Positions 41,276-49,608 of a stretch of 64,000 nt of DNA are shown one piece after another. The stretch's first letter is position 1; every line of letters begins with the position of its first letter. The notes beneath the pieces are model-generated. The model did no database searches, had not been told where the DNA came from, and saw nothing but the letters and a program-made list of their open reading frames with translations. The stretch is from Streptomyces xanthophaeus (lineage in GTDB: Bacteria > Actinomycetota > Actinomycetes > Streptomycetales > Streptomycetaceae): positions 248,001-312,000 of the forward strand of contig NZ_JOFT01000012.1 of assembly GCF_000725805.1 (NCBI RefSeq), written 5' to 3'. The position numbers were made by a program, and so were the translations under genes.

Positions 41276-44200
41276 ATGGCCGAGTTGCTCACGACCGAGG
41301 ACCCGGAGCGCATCGCCGGTTACTGGCTGGCCGCCCGCCTGGGCGCGGGCGGCCAGGGCACCGTGTACGAGGCCTATGACGAGGCGGGCCAACGCGTGGC
41401 CGTCAAGGTCCTGCGCCCCGAACTCGTCGCCCGCCCCGACATTGCGGGCCGCTTCGCCAAGGAGGTGCTCGCCGCGCAGCGCGTGGAGTCCTTCTGCACC
41501 GCCCGGGTGCTCGAAAGCGGCCTCGACGGCGAACGTCCCTACATCGTCAGCGAGTTCGTCCCCGGACGGGACCTGCGCAAGGCCGTCCGCGACACCGGAC
41601 CGCTCACCGGCGATGCACTGGTGCGCCTGGCCACCGGCGCCGCCACCGCACTGGCCGCCATCCACCGCGCGGGCGTCGTCCACCGCGACCTCAAACCGGA
41701 CAACATCCTCCTCGGCCCCGACGGTCCCCGCGTCATCGACTTCGGCATCGCCCGCACCGACGACATGTCCCGCACCGCCACCGGCCACCTCATGGGCACG
41801 CCCGGCTACATGGCCCCCGAGGTGCTGACCGGACAGCGCGCCGACGCCGCCGCCGACGTCTTCGCCTGGGGCGCCGTGATGCTGTTCGCGGCCACCGGAC
41901 GCGACCCCTTCCGCGGCGAGAACATCGGCGAGGTCGTCGTCCGGGTCACCGAACACCATCCCGACCTCTCCCCGTTGCCGTCCGCGCTGCGCGAGCTGGT
42001 CGGCCGGGCCCTGGCCAAGTCCCCGGCGGACCGCCCCACCGCGACCGCCCTCCTGCTGGGGATGCTCGGCGGCCCGCAGGACGAGCCCGACGCCGATCTG
42101 CTCGCCGCGGGGCGCAGGGACGCCGAGCGGCTGCGCGACGCCACCGGCGGTGCGGACGAGCCCGCACCCGGCGAGGCCGCGGAGACGATGTACGCGCGCC
42201 TGCCGGAGGCGGTCGGCGAGGCCGTCCGGGAGATCCTGCTCCGGCTCATCGTCCCCGGCAGCGCCCCCGACGGCTCCCAGGACACCCTGCGCACCGCCGC
42301 CACGGCGGAATGGCTCGACGGCCGCCCGTACGAGGAACGCGGCGCGCTGCGCGACGCCTTCGACTCGCTCGCCGTCGCCCGCATCCTCGTCCTGGAGGAC
42401 GGCGCCGCCCGCATGTGCGGCCTCGGCCTGCTCCGCGCCTGGCCCCGGCTGCGCGACTGGGTGGACCAGGACCGCGCCGCCCTGCTCCTGCTGCGCTGGC
42501 TCACGGCGGCCGCCGCGCACTGGGACCGGCAGGGGAGGCGGCCCGAGGACCTCCCCGCGGGCAGCGTTGCGGAGGCGGCGCGCGCCTGCGCGGCCGGGGC
42601 CCCCGGCCGCCTGCGCGCGAGCCGGCTGGAGAACGAGTTCCTGGAGGCCTGCGGCCGGGCCGCCGCAGAGCGCCGCCGGCGCACCCGGCGGCTGCGCGCG
42701 GGCGTGGCTGCCTTGCTGTCCCTCGCGCTGGTGGCGGGCCTGGTCGCCTGGCAGCAGAAGCGCGTCGGGGACGAACGGGCCCGCCAGGCGTCCGCCCGTA
42801 CGCTGGCCTCCATCGCCGAGAGCCTGCGCACCACGGATCCCGACACCGCCGCCCTGCTGAGCGTCGCGGCCTGGCGGATCGCCCCGGTCGACGACGCACG
42901 GGCCGCGCTGTACGGATCCCTGGGCCAGGACGAGCGCGGCGTCGCGAACAATCTGGGCCGGGTGTCGACCGGCTACTACGCCGACCACGCGGACGCCCTG
43001 CTCGACGGCCGGACCCTGGCCGTGATCGCCGCCCAGGAGAGCGTGGAGATCTGGGACGTGGTCACCGGCAAGCGCACGGGCAGGGCGGAACTGCCCGAGG
43101 GCACACCGGACCTGCCGGCCTATGTGGACCCCTCCGGGGCCGTCGCGGTGCAGCCCATGATCAAGGGCGTCCAGCTGATGGACCTCAAGTCCGGCGCGGC
43201 GGGACGGCTGCTCCTGGCCGACCACGCGACACCGAACGTCCTCGCGGTCTCCCGGGAGGCCGCCCTGGTCGCGGTGGCCACGAGCACCCCCACCGAGGTG
43301 GTGCTCGTCGACGGCCGCTCCGGGCAGCCGGTGCTGCGCGTGCCGGGGAGCGGGCCCGTCGCCCTGTCGCCCGACGGCGCGACCTACGCGTACTGCACGC
43401 CGGGCGGGAGCGTGCAGCTGTACCCCCTGGCCAGCCGGCGGGCCGTGGGGCTGGTCCCGCCGCCCAACTCGGGCGCGGGCACCTGTGACGACGACCAGCG
43501 GCTGGAGTTCAGCGCGGACGGAAAACGCCTCGTCCACACGAACAGGGGCGGCATGTCCGTCCTGTGGGACGTGAACACCCGCACCCAGGTGCGTGAGTTC
43601 GGCGCGGAGTCGGTGGCGGTCCTCAGCCCCGACGGGACCCTGGCCGTCGAGGTCACCGAGACCCAGCTGAGGGTGTGGGTCGACAAGGCCACCTCGTCCT
43701 CGTCCGTCCTGCTCAGCTACCCCCGGATCGAGACGGACGGCAAGGCCATGAACCTGTCCCTCGCCTTCGACCCGGCCGGCAAGCTCCTGCGGTACGTGGC
43801 CAGGGACCGGCAGGTGCGTTCGCTGGACCTGACGTACGGACTCCAGGACGCGGTGGCCAAGTCGGAGGTCCCGGACGCCGTCTTCGCACCGGACGCGGAG
43901 ACGCTCGCGACCGTGGGGACCACGGAGAACGATCCGGAGGACCGTTTCCGCCTGTGGACCACCGACGACGGCGAGGTCCGCAGCCTGCCGCACCACCCGG
44001 TCATGCCCGCCATCGCCGAAGCGGTCGACGCCGACGACGACGGTGGGTCCGCCTACTCGCGCGACGGCCGGCTCCTCGCCACCACGTCCTGGCACGAGGA
44101 CCGCAAGCCGCGGGTGACGGTGTGGGACGTCCGCGAGAACCGCCTGCGCACCGAACTCACCCTGCCCGGTCCCGTCTTCGGCGTGAGCGGCTTCGCGTTC

Positions 44201-44902
44201 ACCCCGGACGGCAGACGCCTGGCCGTCGCGGTCGGCAAGGAGGCCGGCCCGGGCCGCACCGGGCGCGCCGTGCAGCTGTGGGACCTCGCCACCGGGAGCC
44301 AGGTGTACGAGATCGGGGACGTCGGCGCCAACAACCTCGCGATCAGCCCGGACGGCTCCCTCCTGGTCACCTCCGCGGGCGAGCGCGTGGACCTCGCCAC
44401 CCGCGCCGTGGAGCGGGACGTCCTGGGCCCGGGCATCATCCAGGACCTGGAGTTCAGCGACGACGGCTCGGTGCTGGCGGTGAGCCTCCTCCAGGGCACG
44501 GTCACCCTCTGGGACGGAGCCGGACGCCGCCGCCTCGGAGGCCTGTCGAGTACGGCCGCCACCCGCGGTGACGATTTCGGCGGGCGGGTGTCGGGGCTGC
44601 GCTTCTCCCGCGACGGCAGGACCCTGGCCGCGATCGTGGGCGACAGCCGGGTCCAGCTGTGGGACGTCCCCGCCCGGCGCCGCCTCGGGGACCCGCTGCG
44701 CGGATCGGCCGGGCTGCTGCGCGCCCTCGCCTTCGACCCCGCCGGGCGGCTGCACGTGGCCTCCTCCCACCACCCCCACCGGGTCTTCGACCTCGATCCG
44801 AAGGCCGTGGCCGGTGCGTTGTGCAAGCGCGTCGGCCGGAACCTCACCCCTGCGCAGTGGGAGGAGAACGTGCCCGACCTGCCCTATCGCTCGGTCTGCT
44901 GA
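41276..44902 (+). CDS. Ser/Thr kinase - winged helix - membrane helix - WD40 protein
   Basis: The 1208-residue protein starts with a Hanks-type kinase: LGAGGQGTVYEAYDEAG (P-loop), VAVKVLRPE (catalytic Lys), VVHRDLKPDNILL and VIDFGIARTDD. Residues about 300-470 resemble the winged-helix region after STAND NTPases (YARLPEAVGEAVREILLRLI; LLRAWPRLRDWVDQDRAALL), though no STAND NTPase core is present. One helix follows near residue 482 (AALLSLALVAGLVAWQQK), then a Q/A-rich linker. The WD40-type propeller (about 545-1190) shows repeated AISPDGSLLVTSAG- and VQLWDLATGS-like blades. It is probably a membrane-bound sensor kinase. Topology puts the propeller outside, if the kinase is cytoplasmic. Confidence 0.92.
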   Translation: MAELLTTEDPERIAGYWLAARLGAGGQGTVYEAYDEAGQRVAVKVLRPELVARPDIAGRFAKEVLAAQRVESFCTARVLESGLDGERPYIVSEFVPGRDLRKAVRDTGPLTGDALVRLATGAATALAAIHRAGVVHRDLKPDNILLGPDGPRVIDFGIARTDDMSRTATGHLMGTPGYMAPEVLTGQRADAAADVFAWGAVMLFAATGRDPFRGENIGEVVVRVTEHHPDLSPLPSALRELVGRALAKSPADRPTATALLLGMLGGPQDEPDADLLAAGRRDAERLRDATGGADEPAPGEAAETMYARLPEAVGEAVREILLRLIVPGSAPDGSQDTLRTAATAEWLDGRPYEERGALRDAFDSLAVARILVLEDGAARMCGLGLLRAWPRLRDWVDQDRAALLLLRWLTAAAAHWDRQGRRPEDLPAGSVAEAARACAAGAPGRLRASRLENEFLEACGRAAAERRRRTRRLRAGVAALLSLALVAGLVAWQQKRVGDERARQASARTLASIAESLRTTDPDTAALLSVAAWRIAPVDDARAALYGSLGQDERGVANNLGRVSTGYYADHADALLDGRTLAVIAAQESVEIWDVVTGKRTGRAELPEGTPDLPAYVDPSGAVAVQPMIKGVQLMDLKSGAAGRLLLADHATPNVLAVSREAALVAVATSTPTEVVLVDGRSGQPVLRVPGSGPVALSPDGATYAYCTPGGSVQLYPLASRRAVGLVPPPNSGAGTCDDDQRLEFSADGKRLVHTNRGGMSVLWDVNTRTQVREFGAESVAVLSPDGTLAVEVTETQLRVWVDKATSSSSVLLSYPRIETDGKAMNLSLAFDPAGKLLRYVARDRQVRSLDLTYGLQDAVAKSEVPDAVFAPDAETLATVGTTENDPEDRFRLWTTDDGEVRSLPHHPVMPAIAEAVDADDDGGSAYSRDGRLLATTSWHEDRKPRVTVWDVRENRLRTELTLPGPVFGVSGFAFTPDGRRLAVAVGKEAGPGRTGRAVQLWDLATGSQVYEIGDVGANNLAISPDGSLLVTSAGERVDLATRAVERDVLGPGIIQDLEFSDDGSVLAVSLLQGTVTLWDGAGRRRLGGLSSTAATRGDDFGGRVSGLRFSRDGRTLAAIVGDSRVQLWDVPARRRLGDPLRGSAGLLRALAFDPAGRLHVASSHHPHRVFDLDPKAVAGALCKRVGRNLTPAQWEENVPDLPYRSVC

Positions 44903-44930
44903 GCGGCGGACCGTCCGCATTCACGTGCTC

Positions 44931-44966
44931 GAAGATGCTTGATGTCGGTCGAGTTCGAGCATCTTC
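44931..44966 (+). terminator. Hairpin between kinase and GH31 genes
   Basis: GAAGATGCTTGA (44931-44942) pairs with TCGAGCATCTTC (44955-44966), 12 bp with one G-U pair. An alternative 8-bp stem, TGCTCGAA with TTCGAGCA, overlaps it, so two structures compete. Confidence 0.6.
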
Positions 44967-44967
44967 C

Positions 44968-44996
44968 TTCAAACGGCTCACGCGGAGCGCTATGTT
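44968..44996 (+). promoter_or_regulatory. Candidate housekeeping promoter of GH31 gene
   Basis: TTCAAA (44968-44973) and TATGTT (44991-44996) are separated by 17 bp, a fair match to the -35/-10 of the vegetative sigma factor. It lies 57 bp upstream of the start codon and directly after the terminator. Confidence 0.5.
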
Positions 44997-45053
44997 GCCA
45001 GGAGCATGCCAATGAGGTGTGTCCGCGATCCGGACCGCACGAGGAGCTGCCCC

Positions 45054-48000
45054 ATGAGACTGCCGCGCATCCGCAGGAGCCGACGCCGCACGGCACGGCG
45101 CCGACGTTCCCCGGCCGCCGCCCTGCTCGCCGCCGTCCTCACCGTCGCGGGCCTGGCCGTTGCCGGGCCGGTGGCGTCACCCGCCACCGCGGCCCCCTCC
45201 GGAGCCACGTCCACGGCGGGCGACGTGACCGGCTTCACCCGCTCCGGGAACACGTACACCGCCACGACCTCCAGTGGCGCCAAGGCCCGGCTGGTCATCG
45301 CCCGCGCGGACATCTTCCGGCTCTGGCTCTCGCCCGACGGGAGCTTCACCGACGACCCGGCCGGCACCGACCTGGCCCCCACCACCGACTTCGGTTCCGT
45401 GGCGACCTCCTTCACCGACGCCGGTGCGTACTACCGGGTCACCACCGGGGCGCTCTCCCTGCGCGTCAACAAGTCCCCGCTGCAGTTCTCCGTCTACCGG
45501 GCCGACAACACCACCCTCGTCTGGCAGGAGACCCAGCCCACCGCCTTCGCCCCCGGCCGGACCACCCAGTACCTGGCCCGCGGCGCGGACGAGCAGTTCT
45601 ACGGCACCGGCCTGCGCCTGGGCGAATGGGCGCTGCGCGGCAAGACCGTACCGGTGGCCGTCGACAACAGGTGGCGCGAGAACGACAACGCCAGCCCCGC
45701 CCCCTTCTACATGTCGACCAACGGCTACGGCGTCATGCGCAACACCTGGGCCCCGGGCTCGTACGGCTTCAACGCCCCCAGCACCCTGACCCACGACGAG
45801 AACCGCTTCGACGCCTGGTACTTCACCGGGGACTCCCTCAAGTCCGTCCTGGACGCCTACACCGACGTGAGCGGAAAACCGTTCATGGCACCGATGTGGG
45901 GCTTCGAGCTGGGCAACGCGGACTGCTTCAACGCCTCCAACCCCGACTACCAGGGCGATCACGGGCGCCTGCGCCACCAGACCACCCCGGACGTGGTCGG
46001 CTACGCCGCGGACGCCCGCGCCGCCGACATGCCCTCCGGCTGGTTCCTGCCCAACGACGGCTACGGCTGCGGCTACACCGCACCCCTGAAGTCGACGGTG
46101 GACGCGCTGAAGGCCAAGGGCTTCCAGACCGGCCTGTGGACCTCCACCGGACTCGGCGGGATCGCCGACGAGGTGGCCACGGCCGGCAGCCGGGGCGTGA
46201 AGACCGACGTCGCGTGGATCGGCAGCGGCTACAAGTACGCCTTCGACGGGGTCCAGCAGGCCGTGGACGGCATCGAGAAGAACTCCGACGCCCGCCGCTA
46301 CGTGTGGACCGTCGACGGCTGGGCCGGCACCCAGCGCAACGCCGTCGTCTGGACCGGTGACACCCACGGCACCTGGGACGACATGCGCTGGCACGTCCCC
46401 GCCATCGCCGGAGCGGGACTGTCCGGTCTCAACTACGCCGCCGGTGACATCGACGGCATCTTCGGCGGCAGCCCCAAGACCTACACCCGCGACCTCCAGT
46501 GGAAGGCCTTCACCCCGGCCTTCATGACCATGTCCGGCTGGGGCGCGACCGGCCCCTCCGCCGGGTACCACGACAAGCAGCCCTGGCGGTTCGCGGAGCC
46601 GTACCTCTCCATCAACCGCAAGTACCTCCAGCTCAAGATGCGGCTGATGCCCTACCTGTACACGATGAGCCGCACCGCCCACGAGAGCGGCGTCCCCAGC
46701 ACCCGCGCGATGGTCCTGGAGTACCCCGACGACCCTGTGGCCCGGGGCAACGCCACCAGCGGCCAGTTCATGGCCGGCGACTCCCTCCTGGTCGCACCCG
46801 TCGTGTCCGACACCACCGTCCGCGACGGCATCTACCTGCCCGCCGGCACCTGGACGGACTACTGGACGGGCCGCACGTACGCGGGTCCGGGCTGGCTGAA
46901 CGGCTACCAGGCCCCGCTCGACACCCTCCCCCTCTTCGTCAAGGGCGGCGCCGTCGTGCCGATGTGGCCGCAGATGAACCACACGGGCGAGAAGCCCGTC
47001 TCCACCCTCACCTACGACATCCACCCCCGCGGCAACTCCTCCTTCAGCCTCTACGAGGACGACGGCCTCACCCGCGCCCACCAGTCCGGGGCCTACGCCC
47101 GCCAGCAGGTGGACGTCACCGCCCCCACGACGGGCTCCGGCACCGTCACGGTCGCCGTCTCCGCCCCCACCGGCAGCTACGCGGGCAAACCGGCGTCCCG
47201 GGGCTACGAGTTCACCCTGCACGTGGCCTCCGCGCCGACCGCCCTCACGTCGGACGGCTCCGCACTGCCCAGGCTGAGCTCCAAGTCCGCCTACGAGGCG
47301 GCGGCATCGGGCTGGTTCTTCGACGCCTCGGACCGCTCCGGCGTCCTGTGGGTCAAGACGGGCACCAAGGCGGGAGCCTTCAGCGTGTCGGCCACCGGCA
47401 CCACCCTCCCGACGCCCCAGGCGATCCCGTCCTCCGCGCCCATCGACCGCTCGGCCTGGTCCCTGGTTTCCGCCGACAGCCAGGAGACCACCGGCGAGAA
47501 CGGCGCCGCCCGCAACGCCTTCGACGGGAACCCGGCCACCCTCTGGCACACGGCCTGGTCCCAGGGCGCCCCCGCGCCGCTCCCGCACGAGCTCCAGATC
47601 GACCTCGGCTCCCGCCACACCGTGGACGGCCTCGGCTACCTGCCCCGCCAGGACGGCGGGGCCAACGGCCGGATCGGCAGCTACGAGGTGTACGTCTCCG
47701 ACACCACCGCCGACTGGGGCAGCCCGGTGGCCACCGGCTCCTTCGCCGACACGGCAGCCGTCAAGAACACCGCCCTGTCCGCCAAGGCCGGCCGCTACCT
47801 CCGCCTGAAGGCGCTGACCGAAGCGGGCGCGCGGGGGCCGTGGACCAGCGCCGCCGAGATCACGCTCACCGGCCGTCCGGCCCCGCTCCCCGCCTCGGCC
47901 ACCCTCGTCAACGCCGCCGCCACGCGCTGCCTGGACCTGCCGCACAGCGCCACCGCCCCCGGCACCGAACCCACCCTCTACGCCTGCCACGGAGGCCCCA

Positions 48001-48260
48001 ACCAACGCTGGACCCTGCAGGCCGACGGCCGCCTCACCGGGCTCTCGGGCGTCTGCCTCGACGGCGCGAGGATCGCCCGCGTCACCGTCCAGGCCTGCGA
48101 CGGGAGCGCCGGGCAGGTCTGGACGGCGGGAGCCCAGAGCAGCCTGCGCAACGGAGGCCAGTGCCTGACCCCCGTGGGCTCCGGCACGGCCGACGGCACC
48201 CGGCTCACCCGCGCCGCCTGCACGGACTCGGCCGCCCAGCGCTGGACCTTCACCCCCTGA
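45054..48260 (+). CDS. Secreted GH31-family glycoside hydrolase with CBM32 and CBM13
   Basis: The 1068-residue protein has an Arg-rich N-terminus and signal peptide (PAAALLAAVLTVAGLAVAGP). It continues with a GH31 N-terminal beta-domain and a TIM barrel. The nucleophile is predicted at about Asp385 in VKTDVAWIGSGYKYAFD, differing from the common KTDFGE form. The acid/base is about Asp436 in VWTGDTHGTWDDMR. After the C-terminal sheet domains come an F5/8 type C (CBM32-like) module (about 810-940, FDGNPATLWHTAWSQG) and a ricin-type CBM13 (about 950-1068). It acts outside the cell on alpha-glucan or alpha-galactoside material. GAGGAG lies 7 nt before the ATG. Confidence 0.9.
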   Translation: MRLPRIRRSRRRTARRRRSPAAALLAAVLTVAGLAVAGPVASPATAAPSGATSTAGDVTGFTRSGNTYTATTSSGAKARLVIARADIFRLWLSPDGSFTDDPAGTDLAPTTDFGSVATSFTDAGAYYRVTTGALSLRVNKSPLQFSVYRADNTTLVWQETQPTAFAPGRTTQYLARGADEQFYGTGLRLGEWALRGKTVPVAVDNRWRENDNASPAPFYMSTNGYGVMRNTWAPGSYGFNAPSTLTHDENRFDAWYFTGDSLKSVLDAYTDVSGKPFMAPMWGFELGNADCFNASNPDYQGDHGRLRHQTTPDVVGYAADARAADMPSGWFLPNDGYGCGYTAPLKSTVDALKAKGFQTGLWTSTGLGGIADEVATAGSRGVKTDVAWIGSGYKYAFDGVQQAVDGIEKNSDARRYVWTVDGWAGTQRNAVVWTGDTHGTWDDMRWHVPAIAGAGLSGLNYAAGDIDGIFGGSPKTYTRDLQWKAFTPAFMTMSGWGATGPSAGYHDKQPWRFAEPYLSINRKYLQLKMRLMPYLYTMSRTAHESGVPSTRAMVLEYPDDPVARGNATSGQFMAGDSLLVAPVVSDTTVRDGIYLPAGTWTDYWTGRTYAGPGWLNGYQAPLDTLPLFVKGGAVVPMWPQMNHTGEKPVSTLTYDIHPRGNSSFSLYEDDGLTRAHQSGAYARQQVDVTAPTTGSGTVTVAVSAPTGSYAGKPASRGYEFTLHVASAPTALTSDGSALPRLSSKSAYEAAASGWFFDASDRSGVLWVKTGTKAGAFSVSATGTTLPTPQAIPSSAPIDRSAWSLVSADSQETTGENGAARNAFDGNPATLWHTAWSQGAPAPLPHELQIDLGSRHTVDGLGYLPRQDGGANGRIGSYEVYVSDTTADWGSPVATGSFADTAAVKNTALSAKAGRYLRLKALTEAGARGPWTSAAEITLTGRPAPLPASATLVNAAATRCLDLPHSATAPGTEPTLYACHGGPNQRWTLQADGRLTGLSGVCLDGARIARVTVQACDGSAGQVWTAGAQSSLRNGGQCLTPVGSGTADGTRLTRAACTDSAAQRWTFTP

Positions 48261-48295
48261 CGGGGCGAGCTCGGCCCACCGCCCGGTGGGTCGGC

Positions 48296-48348
48296 ACCCG
48301 TCCCCTCCCTCGCCGGGGGTCCGGACCGTGGCGAGGAAGGGGACGGGT
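48296..48348 (+). terminator. Hairpin terminator after GH31 gene
   Basis: A 19-bp stem with one mismatch (48296-48314 with 48330-48348), inner arm CCTCGCC/GGCGAGG, lies 36 bp after the GH31 stop. Confidence 0.78.
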
Positions 48349-48385
48349 TGCCGCCCGGGCCCTGCACCGATCTTGATCCCGCCCG

Positions 48386-48440
48386 GGACCCAAGTCAATC
48401 CTCCGGATTCCTCCTCGAATCCAAGGGATTGCTTGGGTCC
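48386..48440. promoter_or_regulatory. Nested inverted repeats in LysR promoter
   Basis: GGACCCAAGTCAATCC (48386-48401) is an inverted copy of GGATTGCTTGGGTCC (48426-48440), with one extra T. A second perfect repeat, GGATTC-CTCCTC-GAATCC (48405-48422), sits inside. The LysR start is 16 bp downstream. This fits the autoregulatory site of a LysR protein. Confidence 0.6.
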
Positions 48441-48455
48441 TGTACGTTGACTGCC

Positions 48456-49415
48456 GTGACCCTCGACGATCTGCGCGTGTTCGTGGCCGTCTGCCGGGCC
48501 GGCAGCCTCAGCGCCGTCGCCCGCGACCTCGGTTGCACCCAGTCCGCCGTCAGCCAGCACGTCCGCCGGCTGGAGAAGCAGACCGGCACGAGCCTCCTGG
48601 AACGCCACGCCCGCGGCGTCCTGCCCACCGAGGCCGGCCGCATCCTGCAGGCGGCCGCCGCCGACGGCCTCGCCGGTCTCGACGGGGCCCTGCGCCGCCT
48701 GGACGCGCTCGTACGGGGCGGCGGCGGTTCGGTACGCATCACCACCGGCGCCACGACCGTCCGGCACTTCATGTCCGAGGCCGTCGTCACCTTCCGCCGC
48801 CGCCATCCGGAGGTGAGCCTGGAGTTCCAGACCGAGAACAGCAGCCGCGGCTGCTTCGACGCCCTCGCCGCGGACGACCTGGACCTCGCCTGGATCACCA
48901 TCGGCGGCCCGGTCCGCGGCATCGAACAGCGTCCCGTCATGGAACTGCCCTGGGTCCTGGCCGTCGCCGCCGGGGACCCCCTCGCCACCCGTGCCCGCAT
49001 CGGCCTCGGAGACCTCGCGGGGATCCGCCACATCCGGCTGCCGGAGAACTCCGCCTCCCGCGCCCACCTCGACGCCGCCTTCGCCGCTTCCGGCGTCCAC
49101 GTCCGCTCCGACACCGGCGTGGCCGACTGGGACACCGCCCTCCTGCTCGCCGAACTGGGCCTGGGCCACGCCGTCGTGCCCGCGCTGCCCGGCTGGGAGG
49201 TGCCCGGCACCGGCGGCCCGCTGCGGCTCGTCCCGGTCCCCGCCCTGCCGCCGCTGCCCGTCGGCTGGGCCGTCCGCCGCTGGAGCTCCCTGAGCCCGCC
49301 CGCCCGGATCTTCGCCGACGAGGTCGCCCGCAGCTGCACGGCACGGGCCGCCGCACGGGCACATCCCCGTCCCCGGCCCGGGCCGTCCCCGGCCGACCGC
49401 CCGGGGCGCGGATGA
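48456..49415 (+). CDS. LysR-family transcriptional regulator
   Basis: The 319-residue protein has the LysR N-terminal HTH (LDDLRVFVAVCRAGSLSAVA; LGCTQSAVSQHVRRLEKQTG; LLERHARGVLPTEAGRIL) and a substrate-binding domain (VRITTGATTVRHFMSEAVV onward). GTG at 48456 is chosen because the family begins L-D-D-L-R; the longer frame covers the inverted-repeat promoter. Its C-terminus is Arg/Pro-rich. It lies just upstream of hypX and the hydrogenase cluster, 193 bp away on the same strand, so it may control that cluster. The effector is unknown. Confidence 0.92.
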   Translation: MTLDDLRVFVAVCRAGSLSAVARDLGCTQSAVSQHVRRLEKQTGTSLLERHARGVLPTEAGRILQAAAADGLAGLDGALRRLDALVRGGGGSVRITTGATTVRHFMSEAVVTFRRRHPEVSLEFQTENSSRGCFDALAADDLDLAWITIGGPVRGIEQRPVMELPWVLAVAAGDPLATRARIGLGDLAGIRHIRLPENSASRAHLDAAFAASGVHVRSDTGVADWDTALLLAELGLGHAVVPALPGWEVPGTGGPLRLVPVPALPPLPVGWAVRRWSSLSPPARIFADEVARSCTARAAARAHPRPRPGPSPADRPGRG

Positions 49416-49608
49416 GCTGCGGCCGACTGGCCCCCGGCGGGCCCGCTTTCGAGTGACACCACAGCTCGGCGCCGGGCGTCCCCCGCCCCGGGTGTCCGAG
49501 CATCTCAGGCGGCCGGGCATGTTCCGGTCACGATCACCTGCCGGGCCGATCGACCGTCCAGCCGGGGCGCGTCGGCGTCACGGCCCCGGGCCGCCGCTGG
49601 GAGACCAC

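Noticed and set aside
45177..49520. 1447-codon minus-strand frame
   Set aside because: It is antisense to GH31 and LysR genes, Gly/Val/Arg-rich, without motifs.
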